DNA from: an uncultured SAR86 cluster bacterium
GTDB taxonomy: Bacteria > Pseudomonadota > Gammaproteobacteria > Magnimaribacterales > Magnimaribacteraceae
DNA: 64,000 nucleotides
Direction of reading: 5' to 3'
Assembly (NCBI GenBank): GCA_902574355.1
Contig: CACGNN010000002.1
Span: 1 to 64,000, forward strand
The notes beneath the pieces were generated by a model. The model had not been told where the DNA came from. It made no database searches and was given only the letters and a program-made list of their open reading frames with translations. Below are positions 8,710-17,598 of the stretch, piece after piece. Each line of letters begins with the position of its first letter. Position 1 is the first letter of the stretch. The position numbers were made by a program, and so were the translations under genes.

Positions 8710-9565
8710 TATCCTTTATGGCTGCTGCTAAATCTAATGGCTGGTCCAACAGAACATGATGAGCTGCTTTTTCTATCGCCAACATTGGAGTATTCTCAGG
8801 AATATTCTCTTTCATAAAATTTAGAATTTCATCTGTCATCATATTGCTTTCAGTTCCGTAAATAATTCCAAGATTACATTTAAGTTCAAAAGCTTGATTC
8901 TTTGTCATATGAGAAAAACCTAATTTATCAAATATTGTATCGTCAAATTTCCATTGGTATCCATCTTCAACTTCTCTGATAGACCATTCAGCTATGTATT
9001 TAACTAAAAATTCATTTTCACATTCCTGCTCTGGGGTTAGCCTAAATCTCTCCAAAATCGCATCTCTTGTTGGATAGGTTTTTATTCTTCTTATAGGTCC
9101 ACTTCTTACATGAGTTGAATAGTCATAGGTTGGTGGTCTGATGGGTGAATCTATCATTATTATTCCCCCAAGCTTTTTATCAGATATAGTGCCAGCAAAA
9201 GCACTCATAAAACCTCCCATGCTGTGTCCACAAATTATTGGATCAGATATCTCAAAAAAGCCACTGTCTTCAGCTACTGATAAGATTTCTTTAGCATAAA
9301 GTTGAGCAGAGTAGTCTTCTCTATGATCACTATCACCCATTCCGGACATATCTATTGCACTAATTTGAAAATCTTCCAATAATAATGGAGCTATGAAGTC
9401 CCACCAATGAGAATGACTTCCGCTGCCATGAACTAGAACCATGCCAGGTTTAGTTACGTCGCCCCAATGTTGATAGTGAACAGTTCCATCATCAACATCT
9501 ATACTCCTTTGTTCCTTTGGTATGGACAAGGCTTCTTTAAACCATTGAGGATGAGAATTCATCAT
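8690..9565 (-). CDS. Alpha/beta-fold hydrolase
   Basis: A 291-residue hydrolase of the alpha/beta superfamily. The oxyanion-hole loop is VHGSGSHSHWW at about residues 45-55, the nucleophile elbow is GHSMGG with S115, and the catalytic histidine is in the C-terminal KAAHHVLLDQP segment (H269 or H270). No signal peptide is visible, so it is probably cytoplasmic. It stands alone on the minus strand, divergent from the NUDIX gene across 86 bases. The substrate could be an ester, epoxide or amide; the sequence does not decide. Two ATG codons start the frame (9565 and 9562); the first is given. Confidence 0.85.
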   Translation of the reverse strand: MMNSHPQWFKEALSIPKEQRSIDVDDGTVHYQHWGDVTKPGMVLVHGSGSHSHWWDFIAPLLLEDFQISAIDMSGMGDSDHREDYSAQLYAKEILSVAEDSGFFEISDPIICGHSMGGFMSAFAGTISDKKLGGIIMIDSPIRPPTYDYSTHVRSGPIRRIKTYPTRDAILERFRLTPEQECENEFLVKYIAEWSIREVEDGYQWKFDDTIFDKLGFSHMTKNQAFELKCNLGIIYGTESNMMTDEILNFMKENIPENTPMLAIEKAAHHVLLDQPLDLAAAIKDIAKKWV

Positions 9566-9603
9566 TTAGACATTCCTTTGAAATAAATTTATAGTTAATT
9601 AAG

Positions 9604-9645
9604 TTTTTGAAGATGCTAGTCTATTATAATCTTAGACAATAAGGA
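9604..9645 (+). promoter_or_regulatory. Putative promoter -10 and ribosome binding site of the NUDIX-MBL operon
   Basis: A perfect TATAAT lies at 9625-9630, with a T-rich possible -35 (TTTTTG, 9604-9609) fifteen bases upstream. AAGGA at 9641-9645 sits six bases before the ATG at 9652. The -10 and the ribosome binding site are clear, the -35 is weak. This is one of the few conventionally spaced leaders in the window. Confidence 0.45.
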
Positions 9646-9651
9646 CGATTT

Positions 9652-10500
9652 ATGAAAAATCCATTACAAGGTGCAAATACTCAGATGGCAGACCCGAATG
9701 AAGAACCGACTGTTCCTCAGGCTGCTGCAACAGTTTTATTGGTTAGAGATTCTAAAGACGAAGGAATAGAAGTCTTTTTAGTTGAAAGGGCCTCTAAAGC
9801 AAATTTTGGAGGTGCTTTTGTTTTTCCTGGTGGAAAAGTAGATCCAGAAGATGGCTTGGATAATATGGAGGCAATAACAACTGGCTCATCTGATCAGTAC
9901 CTTTCTAATATTCTAGGTGAAGAAAAAGGAGGGCTAGCATACTGGGTGGCCTGTATTAGGGAATGTTTTGAGGAAGCGGGAATATTAATTGCATTTAGGG
10001 AAGACGGCTCTCCATTTGATCCCTCAGATTCTAATGAAAGGAATAGGTTTATGGAGTATAGAAATAGACTGAATGCTGGAGAAGCTGTATTGGAAGAGAT
10101 GTGTAAAAATGAAAAACTAACCCTTGCTACTGAAAGACTTGCCTATTTGGCCCATTGGATAACTCCTAAAATAGAAAAGAGAAGATATACAACTCGTTTC
10201 TTTGTAGCTATTGCACCTCAAGGTCAAGAAGGTCTTCATGATGGCTCAGAGAGTGTAAATAGTTTATGGATTAGACCTGAAGATGCTCTGCAACAACAAA
10301 AAGATGGAAAACTTTTGTTGATAATGCCCACTATTAAAAATCTTGAGAGTATTTGTGGTTACTCAAATGTCGAAACACTCCTAGAGGATAAATCCTCAAT
10401 AGACCCATCAACAATTCCTGCCATTGAACCTAAATTTTTTATGGAAGATGGAAAAATGGTAGGACTTCTTCCTGGAGATGAAGGTTACGAGGACCATTAA
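9652..10500 (+). CDS. NUDIX hydrolase, NUDT19-like
   Basis: A 282-residue NUDIX hydrolase. FVFPGGKVDPEDG (about residues 56-68) and the helix RECFEEAG (103-110) together form the NUDIX box. About 30 extra residues separate the glycine loop from the REXXEEXG helix, as in the NUDT19/RP2 subgroup, some of which cleave CoA and acyl-CoA. The substrate is therefore possibly CoA-like, but this is inference. The stop codon overlaps the ATG of the next gene by one base (TAATG), so the two proteins are probably translationally coupled and used together. Confidence 0.87.
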   Translation: MKNPLQGANTQMADPNEEPTVPQAAATVLLVRDSKDEGIEVFLVERASKANFGGAFVFPGGKVDPEDGLDNMEAITTGSSDQYLSNILGEEKGGLAYWVACIRECFEEAGILIAFREDGSPFDPSDSNERNRFMEYRNRLNAGEAVLEEMCKNEKLTLATERLAYLAHWITPKIEKRRYTTRFFVAIAPQGQEGLHDGSESVNSLWIRPEDALQQQKDGKLLLIMPTIKNLESICGYSNVETLLEDKSSIDPSTIPAIEPKFFMEDGKMVGLLPGDEGYEDH

Positions 10501-11327
10501 TGGAAGCGGAAAAGGTTGTACAAATCTCCCCTTTAATAAGAAGGATTACTGCTGGCAATGGAAGTGTTTTTACCGGCCCTGGTACAAATACCTACTTAGT
10601 AGGTAATGAAGATGTAACAGTTATTGATCCCGGACCTGCTATGCAAGATCATATCGATGCTATTTTAGCTGCCTCTAAAAATATCAAACAAATACTCGTC
10701 ACTCATACACATCCAGATCATTCTCCTGGAGTTCGTTTACTTAAGAACAAGTTAGATATTCCAGCTTATGGCATGCTTACGAACTCTACGAAAAATCAAG
10801 ATACAACTTTTAGTCCGGAAAGAATTTTAGAAGATGGGGAATTGCTTGAAGAAAATGAATTTTCTTTAGAAGTGGTTCATACGCCCGGTCATGCCTCTAA
10901 TCATCTCTGCTTTATTCTGAAGGAAGAGAAATTTATTTTCACAGGAGATCATATTATGAGTGGCTCTACTGTCGTTATAGGACCGCCAGATGGGAATATG
11001 AATCAGTATATAAAGTCATTAGAAAAACTTAAGAACTATGATATTAAAAAGATCGCACCTGGTCACGGTGATATATTAGAAAACCCTCATGAAGTAGCTG
11101 ACTGGATAATCAGTCATAGATTAGAAAGAGAGAAGAAGGTATTTTCAGCCCTCAAAGAGGCTTCTCGAGGAACGCCCGAATCTTTGGTAGAACGGGTTTA
11201 TGATGATGTAGATTCCTCTTTATTTCCTATCGCAAAAGCTTCGCTTTTAGCCCATTTAATAAAACTTGAAGAAGATAAGGTTATTGCAAAAGAAGGCGAA
11301 GAATATATTTGGGAAGAGCTTAATTAA
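10500..11327 (+). CDS. Metallo-beta-lactamase-fold hydrolase, LACTB2-like
   Basis: A 275-residue MBL-fold protein with the zinc motif HTHPDH at residues 69-74. Further metal-ligand segments are VVHTPGHASNH, FTGDHIMSGSTVV and IAPGHGD. The C-terminal winged-helix-like tail (FSALKEASRGTPESLVERVYDD to the end) matches the LACTB2 subgroup, members of which include endoribonucleases and hydrolases of unknown substrate. It starts inside the stop of the NUDIX gene and ends in a TTAATTAA octamer that also holds the stop of the convergent msrA. The coupling suggests both enzymes act on one pathway, which I cannot name. Confidence 0.85.
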   Translation: MEAEKVVQISPLIRRITAGNGSVFTGPGTNTYLVGNEDVTVIDPGPAMQDHIDAILAASKNIKQILVTHTHPDHSPGVRLLKNKLDIPAYGMLTNSTKNQDTTFSPERILEDGELLEENEFSLEVVHTPGHASNHLCFILKEEKFIFTGDHIMSGSTVVIGPPDGNMNQYIKSLEKLKNYDIKKIAPGHGDILENPHEVADWIISHRLEREKKVFSALKEASRGTPESLVERVYDDVDSSLFPIAKASLLAHLIKLEEDKVIAKEGEEYIWEELN

Positions 11328-11961
11328 TTTTTACCCCTGTGCCGGCTAGAGCACAATAACCATCAGGATTTTTAGCTAGATATTGCTGATGATAATGTTC
11401 TGCATAATAAAAGATACCAGCTTCCTTAACTTCAGTCGTAATTGAGCCAAATCCATTTAGGTCTAATTCAGATTGATATTTTTGTTTTGTCTCGGCAATG
11501 ATTTCTTTCTCTTCCTCTGAGGAGTAATAAATGCCTGATCTATATTGGGTACCCATATCATTACCTTGTCTCATGCCTTGAGTAGGATCATGATCTTCCC
11601 AAAATGTTTTTAGTAATGATTCATAACTTACGATTGTAGGATCATAAACAACAAGCACAACTTCATTATGCCCTGTAAAACCTGTACAAACTTCTTTATA
11701 AGATGGATTTTTTGTATATCCACCAGCGTATCCTGCTGAAGTAGTATAGACGCCATCTAATTCCCAAAACCTTCTCTCGACACCCCAAAAACATCCCATT
11801 CCAAATATGGCTTGTTTTAGGTGATCTGGAAAAGGACCTTTTAATGGCGTTCCCTTTACAAAGTGGTGCTCTGGAACTTCAACTTCCTCCTCTCTGCCAA
11901 TCAAAGCTTCAGATTCAAGAGGTAGGATGCTTTTTTTATTCAGTAAATCTATTAGCGACAT
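11320..11961 (-). CDS. msrA: Peptide-methionine (S)-S-oxide reductase
   Basis: Repairs oxidised methionine (S-sulfoxide) in proteins and as the free amino acid. The catalytic cysteine is C57 in GMGCFWGVERRF. The conserved YAGG, GHNEVVLVVYDP, FWEDHDPTQGMRQGND and GTQYRSGIYY segments follow in the usual order. At 213 residues it is the longer form, with an N-terminal lead segment. It follows acs directly with a one-base overlap, so the two are probably in one operon. Its stop is interlocked with that of the MBL-fold gene on the opposite strand. Confidence 0.95.
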   Translation of the reverse strand: MSLIDLLNKKSILPLESEALIGREEEVEVPEHHFVKGTPLKGPFPDHLKQAIFGMGCFWGVERRFWELDGVYTTSAGYAGGYTKNPSYKEVCTGFTGHNEVVLVVYDPTIVSYESLLKTFWEDHDPTQGMRQGNDMGTQYRSGIYYSSEEEKEIIAETKQKYQSELDLNGFGSITTEVKEAGIFYYAEHYHQQYLAKNPDGYCALAGTGVKIN

Positions 11962-13898
11962 TATTTATTCTCTCTATTTGCAATGAGTTCATCAACTACA
12001 GATGGATCTGCTAAAGTTGTGGTATCACCTAAGTTATCAATTTCGTTGGTAGCAATTTTTCTCAATATTCTCCTCATAATTTTACCAGATCTTGTCTTTG
12101 GTAATCCAGGAGCCCATTGAATAATATCTGGTTTAGCAATAGGACCTATTTCTTTTGCAACTAGTTTAACTAAATCAGATTTGAGGCCTTCTTCTGGCAA
12201 AATACCAGACATCAAGGTTACGTAGCAATAGATACCTTGTCCCTTGATATCATGTTCATAACCAACTACTGCCGCTTCAGCTACATCTTGATGAAGAACT
12301 AAAGCACTTTCAACTTCTGCTGTCCCTAATCTATGGCCAGATACGTTTAGTACATCATCTACTCTTCCAGTTATCCAATAATATCCATCTGAATCCCTTC
12401 TCGCTCCATCTCCAGTTGTGTAGTACCCAGGATACATTGAGTAGTAAGTATCTATGCATCTCTGATGGTCACCATATACCGTTCTGATTTGTGAGGGCCA
12501 GCTAGATTTAATGACAAGATTTCCAGAACCCTCGCCTATAATTTCTTCTCCACTTTCGTCCAGTAGAGCTGGCTCAATTCCAAGAAAAGGTTTTGTAGCA
12601 CTTCCTGGCTTCATCGAAGTAAATCCTGCTACAGGGGTAATCATCATGGCTCCAGTTTCAGTCTGCCACCAAGTATCGACTATGGGACAAGAAGAATCTC
12701 CAACAACTTTAAAATACCATTCCCAGGCTTCAGGATTAATAGGCTCTCCCACTGTCCCTAAGATTCTCAGTGAATCTCTGCTCGATGATTTAACAAATTC
12801 ATCACCTTGTGCCATAAGAGCTCTTAGTGCAGTTGGTGCTGTATAAAAAATATTTACTTTGTGTTTATCAATAACTTCCCAAAATCTTGAAGGCGAAGGA
12901 AAAGTAGGTATTCCTTCGAAGATTAATGATGTTGCACCATTTGCTAGAGGCCCATAAACAATATAAGAATGCCCCGTAACCCAGCCAACATCTGCAGTAC
13001 ACCAATAGATCTCATCATCCTTATAGTCAAATACGAGCTTGTGAGACATCGCAGCTTGAAGAAGATATCCACCTGTAGTGTGCAAAACTCCTTTTGGCTT
13101 ACCTGTTGATCCAGATGTGTAGAGAATAAAAAGAGGATCTTCGGAGTCCATTATTTCAGGCTCGCAATTGGAAGGAACACCCTTTGAAATTTCTTCAAAT
13201 CTAACATCGCAGTTCTCATTCCATGAAATCTCTGCTCCTGTTCTGGTGATGACTAAAACAGTATGGACATTTGGACATCCTTGAAGAGCCTCATCGACAT
13301 TCTCTTTAAGAGGAACTGTTTTTCCTCCTCTTAAGCCCTCATCAGCAGTCACAACAGTTTGGCAATCAGAGTCCAGGATACGGTCTTTTAAGGACTCAGG
13401 GGAAAAGCCTCCAAAAACAACAGAGTGAATCGCCCCAATTCTCGCACAAGCCAACATCGCATATGTTGCTTCGGGGATCATAGGCATATATATACAAACT
13501 CTATCGCCTTTTTTTACATTTCTAGCTTTAAGGACATTCGCGAATTTACATACTTCATCGTGAAGTTTCTGATAGCTGATATTTTTTGTTTCTTCAGGAT
13601 TATCTCCTTCCCATATGAAAGCAGTTTTTTTAGCATTTTCAGGAAGATGTCTATCAATGCAGTTCACAGAAGCATTTAATTTTGCATCTTTAAACCATAT
13701 GATTTCGCCTTTCTCTAAATTAGTCTCTTTTACTGTAGACCATTTATTATTCCAACTTAGATAATTCTCAGCCTGGGAAGCCCAAAACTCTTCTGGTTTG
13801 CTTAAAGACCATTGGTATAGTTCTTCAAATTCAGATTCTTTTATATTCGAATTCTCCAGAACTGATAGGGGAGGGTTATAGATTTTATCTTTAGTCAT
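11961..13898 (-). CDS. acs: Acetyl-CoA synthetase
   Basis: ATP-dependent activation of acetate to acetyl-CoA through acetyl-AMP. The 645-residue length is standard. The adenylation motif is [16 protein letters not shown], followed by [13 protein letters not shown] and the [11 protein letters not shown] segment. The C-terminal lysine of [15 protein letters not shown] (about K606) is the catalytic residue, which in homologues is switched off by acetylation. It lies between a deoxynucleoside kinase (five bases upstream) and msrA (one-base overlap). It would let the cell scavenge acetate and feed it to central metabolism. Confidence 0.96.
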   Translation of the reverse strand: MTKDKIYNPPLSVLENSNIKESEFEELYQWSLSKPEEFWASQAENYLSWNNKWSTVKETNLEKGEIIWFKDAKLNASVNCIDRHLPENAKKTAFIWEGDNPEETKNISYQKLHDEVCKFANVLKARNVKKGDRVCIYMPMIPEATYAMLACARIGAIHSVVFGGFSPESLKDRILDSDCQTVVTADEGLRGGKTVPLKENVDEALQGCPNVHTVLVITRTGAEISWNENCDVRFEEISKGVPSNCEPEIMDSEDPLFILYTSGSTGKPKGVLHTTGGYLLQAAMSHKLVFDYKDDEIYWCTADVGWVTGHSYIVYGPLANGATSLIFEGIPTFPSPSRFWEVIDKHKVNIFYTAPTALRALMAQGDEFVKSSSRDSLRILGTVGEPINPEAWEWYFKVVGDSSCPIVDTWWQTETGAMMITPVAGFTSMKPGSATKPFLGIEPALLDESGEEIIGEGSGNLVIKSSWPSQIRTVYGDHQRCIDTYYSMYPGYYTTGDGARRDSDGYYWITGRVDDVLNVSGHRLGTAEVESALVLHQDVAEAAVVGYEHDIKGQGIYCYVTLMSGILPEEGLKSDLVKLVAKEIGPIAKPDIIQWAPGLPKTRSGKIMRRILRKIATNEIDNLGDTTTLADPSVVDELIANRENK

Positions 13899-13903
13899 GA
13901 AAT

Positions 13904-14593
13904 TTATATTAATGCAGGTGAGGGATTAAAGTACATTTTGGAACCTTCTGGTTTATTAAAGTACTCAAGTAACTTTTCCAAAAGAAGGTTGTAATCGCTT
14001 TTATTGGCTTGCAAGTCTAAATAATCCGAATTTACTATCAAAACTGGCGATCTATCGTATTCAAAGAAAAATTCTTTGTATGTCTCATTCAATAATTCTA
14101 GGTAGTCAAAACTGATTGTTTTTTCCATTTCAATCCCTCTATGCATAACTCTTTCATATAGAGTTTTTGTCTCAGCTTGAAGATATATAACCAAATCAGG
14201 AGACGGAAGATCTATAGCAAGATACTGATAGATTTGTTCGTAAAGCTTTAATTCTTCTGCTGAAAGGGTTGCCTTAGCAAACAGTTTGTCTTTATCTAAA
14301 AGAAAATCTGAAACCCTATTAGATGAGAAGATGTCTTCTTGTTTAAGCTCTTGGATTTGTTTTACTCTTTGAAAAAGAAAAAAAAGTTGAGTTGCTAGAG
14401 CAGCTTGTGATTGATTGATATAAAAATCAGGTAAAAAAGGATTTTCGGATGGTCGCTCCAAAAAAGTATCATAACTAAAAGAGTCTGCAAGAAGTTTTGT
14501 TAAAGTTGTTTTTCCGGCGCCAATAGGTCCTTCTACAGCTATAAATGTAGGCAACTTATCATACTTTTTTATATCTACTTTACCTTTTTCCAT
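13904..14593 (-). CDS. Deoxynucleoside kinase
   Basis: A 229-residue deoxynucleoside/deoxyadenosine-type kinase that phosphorylates salvaged nucleosides. Walker A is GPIGAGKTT at residues 22-30, followed by [10 protein letters not shown] (substrate-side glutamate). A DRS-like segment and the LID-type [10 protein letters not shown] complete the pattern. In several gammaproteobacteria a homologue lies in the pcnB-folK-panBC region; here it follows pcnB after 71 bases, and folK, panB and panC are absent. The preferred base cannot be told from sequence alone. Confidence 0.85.
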   Translation of the reverse strand: MEKGKVDIKKYDKLPTFIAVEGPIGAGKTTLTKLLADSFSYDTFLERPSENPFLPDFYINQSQAALATQLFFLFQRVKQIQELKQEDIFSSNRVSDFLLDKDKLFAKATLSAEELKLYEQIYQYLAIDLPSPDLVIYLQAETKTLYERVMHRGIEMEKTISFDYLELLNETYKEFFFEYDRSPVLIVNSDYLDLQANKSDYNLLLEKLLEYFNKPEGSKMYFNPSPALI

Positions 14594-14664
14594 TTGCTAG
14601 GTTATTACAAAATATATCTTATCCTAACTTCAAAGCATTTAAGTATTTTTAGGTTTAAATGGCT

Positions 14665-15855
14665 TTAATCTGCAATTTTTTTAGTCCACCAAGCACCAAC
14701 GCCGCTAAGATCTTCTCCTGATTTTTCTCTCAACAAAAGAAAATCATAAGAAGCTCTAAATCTAGGATGTTTAATTAAAATTTTGGATTTTTCAGGTATT
14801 CTTAATAACATCACTTGCATCTCCCATGTCTCTTTTATGGATTTTTGAATTCTACCCGGGATAAAGCAATGTTCATTATGTCGTTTAAGTATTATGTTTG
14901 CTGCTCTTGTAATCTTTGGAACCTTTATTTTCTTTGAATTGAGTTCACCTACCTTACTTATTAAGGCAGGCCATAAGAATACTGAAAATAAAAAGGATGG
15001 AGTTAGTGTTTTATCCTCATGAAATCTTTTATCTGTGTTTCTTAAAGCATTAAATATAAATCTTCTGTCTTTCTTGGCATCCAGATAGCCTCGCGTTATA
15101 GGTAGGATATATTTAGTAATTTGATACTTTTGCATATCTTGCATTATCGATTCCGCATTTCCCGTTAGGAACAATTTTAGTGTTTCTTCGTAAATTCTTC
15201 CTGGTGATATTTCATTGAGTAAGTGCGAAAGTTTGAGAATTTCTTTCTCAAGTTTGAGCTCAAAAGTCAGATCTAGCTTAGACCTGAATCTGATGGCTCT
15301 AATTATTCTTACAGGATCTTCTCTGAATCTTTTTGAACTATCTCCAATTGATCTGAGCACTCCATTTTGTATATCTTCGTAGCCACCAACGAAATCAATT
15401 ACATCCATATTTCTGATATCTAAATATAAAGAATTAATTGTAAAGTCTCTTCTGAAGGCATCATCTTCTATGCTGCCATAGCTATTATCTCTGAGAATAA
15501 TTCCTTTTTGAGATTTTCTAGTATGACTATTACTAGATGATCTAAACGTAGATATTTCTGTAATATTTCTACCGGATCTTGCATGAACTATTTTAAATCT
15601 TCTTCCAATGATTCTTGTTTTTGGAATAGCCTTTTTTATTTCTTCTGGCGTGGCATTTGTTACTACATCACAATCTTTTGGTTTTAGTCCCAGAATTGAA
15701 TCTCTTACAAAACCGCCAACTATAAACGCATCGAACCCTGAATTATTTAGTTTTGCGATGATGGATTTAGCATCCTTATCAAGATGCTTAATTTTTATAC
15801 CATGCTTAGAGGCCTTGATGACCTTGGGGGAGTTGGTATTTTGGTTTAGCACCAA
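14665..15855 (-). CDS. pcnB: Poly(A) polymerase I
   Basis: Adds poly(A) tails to RNA 3' ends, which promotes their decay. The nucleotidyltransferase core is clear: AFIVGGFVRDSILG (GG at 47-48), the metal-binding D61 and D63 in KDCDVVTNATP, then FKIVHARSG and DAFRRDFTINSLYLD. The RIIRAIRFRSKL segment is typical. Its resemblance to PcnB rather than a CCA-adding enzyme rests on the N-terminal lead, the IPKTRIIGRRFKIVHA segment and the position beside dksA. At 396 residues it is shorter at the C-terminus than E. coli PcnB. The dksA stop is six bases upstream of its start. Confidence 0.9.
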   Translation of the reverse strand: MVLNQNTNSPKVIKASKHGIKIKHLDKDAKSIIAKLNNSGFDAFIVGGFVRDSILGLKPKDCDVVTNATPEEIKKAIPKTRIIGRRFKIVHARSGRNITEISTFRSSSNSHTRKSQKGIILRDNSYGSIEDDAFRRDFTINSLYLDIRNMDVIDFVGGYEDIQNGVLRSIGDSSKRFREDPVRIIRAIRFRSKLDLTFELKLEKEILKLSHLLNEISPGRIYEETLKLFLTGNAESIMQDMQKYQITKYILPITRGYLDAKKDRRFIFNALRNTDKRFHEDKTLTPSFLFSVFLWPALISKVGELNSKKIKVPKITRAANIILKRHNEHCFIPGRIQKSIKETWEMQVMLLRIPEKSKILIKHPRFRASYDFLLLREKSGEDLSGVGAWWTKKIAD

Positions 15856-15861
15856 AACATT

Positions 15862-16467
15862 TTAGCCATATTGTTGCCTTTCATGAATCTCTTCAATGGT
15901 TTTGCAATCAATACATCTAGTTGCGGTAGGCCTAGCCTCTAGCCTTCTTATTCCAATTTCTATCCCACAGGATGCACAATATCCATAATCATCGGATTTT
16001 AGATCTTCAATAGATTCGCTAATTTTTGATAAAAGTCTTCTTTCTCTTTCTCTAGTTCTAAGCTCTAGTGTAAATTCTTCCTCATGTGTAGCTCTATCAG
16101 ATTCATCTGGAAAGTGACTAGCATTTTTTTGTATTTTGTCTGCAGTTCTGTCTTGTTCTAGTTGTAATTGTTTTTTCCAACTCGCTAGTATTTCTTGAAA
16201 ATGCTGTTTTTGTTTGGCGTTCATATATTTTTCATTTTTCTTAAGCGCATAGGGCTTAATTGAAGCCAGGAATTGAGACTCTTCATAACGATCTACTTTG
16301 TTATTTTTCTTAGATGTTACTTTTTTAGTTGATACCGTCTTTGCTGAACTTTTTTTAGCAGTTGTTTTCTTAGCAGGCTTTGTTTTAGTAGGGGCTTTTT
16401 TTGCCGATATTTTCTTAGCAGGAGTCTTTTTTATAGTCGCTTTTTTTACAGTTTTTTTTGCAGGCAT
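15862..16467 (-). CDS. dksA: DksA-family RNA polymerase regulator with lysine-rich N-terminal tail
   Basis: RNA polymerase secondary-channel factor that acts with ppGpp on rRNA and biosynthetic promoters. The C-terminal part (about residues 60-201) is DksA: a coiled coil with the tip residues D121, D124 and A126, then a zinc finger with C164, C167, C185 and C188. The first 57 residues are unusual: a run of Lys-Lys-Thr/Ala/Ser-Pro-Ala-Lys repeats like the tails of histone H1 and AlgP. The tail should bind nucleic acid and is in frame with a single ATG and no break, so it is part of the protein. The gene heads a dksA-pcnB-kinase cluster. Confidence 0.93.
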   Translation of the reverse strand: MPAKKTVKKATIKKTPAKKISAKKAPTKTKPAKKTTAKKSSAKTVSTKKVTSKKNNKVDRYEESQFLASIKPYALKKNEKYMNAKQKQHFQEILASWKKQLQLEQDRTADKIQKNASHFPDESDRATHEEEFTLELRTRERERRLLSKISESIEDLKSDDYGYCASCGIEIGIRRLEARPTATRCIDCKTIEEIHERQQYG

Positions 16468-16525
16468 TTCGTGAATTCTCTAATTGTTTAATGCTGAAGG
16501 CGCAGCAATTTAGCAGAATAATTTT

Positions 16526-17533
16526 TCAATTGCTAGTAAAAGTTCTTTTAATTTCTTCGTATTCTTTTTTTGACAGTCTAGGCCCATTTTTTTGAACAAT
16601 TTTAGAAGCAGCATAGCATCCAAATTTTGAGGATTCTTCAAGATTTTTTTGATTATTTAGACCATTTAAAACAGCACCAGCAAACATATCGCCAGCACCA
16701 TTTGTGTCTATAGCCTTAACCTCTTGTCCAGAAACAGAAAATTCATAATTTTCATCATAACCGATGCAACCATCCGACCCTTTTGTAATAATAAGGTTAC
16801 GAGCGTAATTTTTGAAATAACTAAAAATTTCCTTTTCAATAACACTACCGGCGAACTCCTGCGCTTCCGATTCATTGCAGAAAATTAGATCGCAATTAAT
16901 TTCTATGAGTTCTACAAGCTCTTTTTTAAATGATTTCACTATAAAAGCATCAGATAAAGATAGAGCTACTTTAGTGTTGTGTTTTTTTGCTTGTGTTATT
17001 GCCTCTTTAAAAGTGTCATAACCTTCTGGAGAAGCAACTAGATAGCCTTCTAAAAATATGTAATTAGAATTTTTGATAACTTCTTCATCCACATTTCTGG
17101 TAGAAATATTAGAATTTATTCCAAGGTTTGTGCACATGGTTCTTTCTGCATCATCTGAGATCATTACTAGACATTGCCCAGAAGGTATTTCTGAATCAAT
17201 CAATTCAGAAGTATGACCTATTCCATTAGACGATAAATCTTCCAGGTAAAATCTTCCGTTGTCATCATCAGAAACAATACAAGACATATGACAAGAAGAT
17301 CCAAAAAGAGAAGCAGCTACAACCGAATTGGTGGCAGAACCACCACAAGCCTTGTCAGGTGATTTCCCGAGATCCATGAGCTCTTGAATTAAATTAAGCT
17401 GATCATCTTTTTCAATTAATGTCATCCCTCCCTTGGCTATACCTCTTTCTTCATTCGCTTTAACGAAATCATCATCAATTTGAAAGGTTATATCAACTAA
17501 AGCGCTACCAAGACAACAAAGATCATATTTCAT
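16526..17533 (-). CDS. PfkB-family sugar/nucleoside kinase, adenosine kinase-like
   Basis: A ribokinase-fold kinase of 335 residues from the ATG at 17533; a TTG four codons earlier at 17545 is a less likely start. The N-terminal signature GGSATNSVVAASLFG and the C-terminal AIDTNGAGDMFAGAVLNGL carry the family's substrate-binding and catalytic (GAGD) residues. The overall pattern (DLCCLGSALVDITF start, FLEGYLVASPEGYD) resembles the adenosine kinase/sugar kinase group often annotated in marine proteobacteria. Substrate is not certain. It is divergent from mrcB across 65 bases. Confidence 0.83.
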   Translation of the reverse strand: MKYDLCCLGSALVDITFQIDDDFVKANEERGIAKGGMTLIEKDDQLNLIQELMDLGKSPDKACGGSATNSVVAASLFGSSCHMSCIVSDDDNGRFYLEDLSSNGIGHTSELIDSEIPSGQCLVMISDDAERTMCTNLGINSNISTRNVDEEVIKNSNYIFLEGYLVASPEGYDTFKEAITQAKKHNTKVALSLSDAFIVKSFKKELVELIEINCDLIFCNESEAQEFAGSVIEKEIFSYFKNYARNLIITKGSDGCIGYDENYEFSVSGQEVKAIDTNGAGDMFAGAVLNGLNNQKNLEESSKFGCYAASKIVQKNGPRLSKKEYEEIKRTFTSN

Positions 17534-17598
17534 TTTTTTACACAAAATTTTTTAAAAAACGTAGACTGTGCCAAATGGAGCAAGTAATCAAGTATTAA

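Noticed and set aside
12511-12846. 111-codon frame antisense to acs
   Set aside because: Contained in acs, whose motifs are intact; no ribosome binding site or domain.
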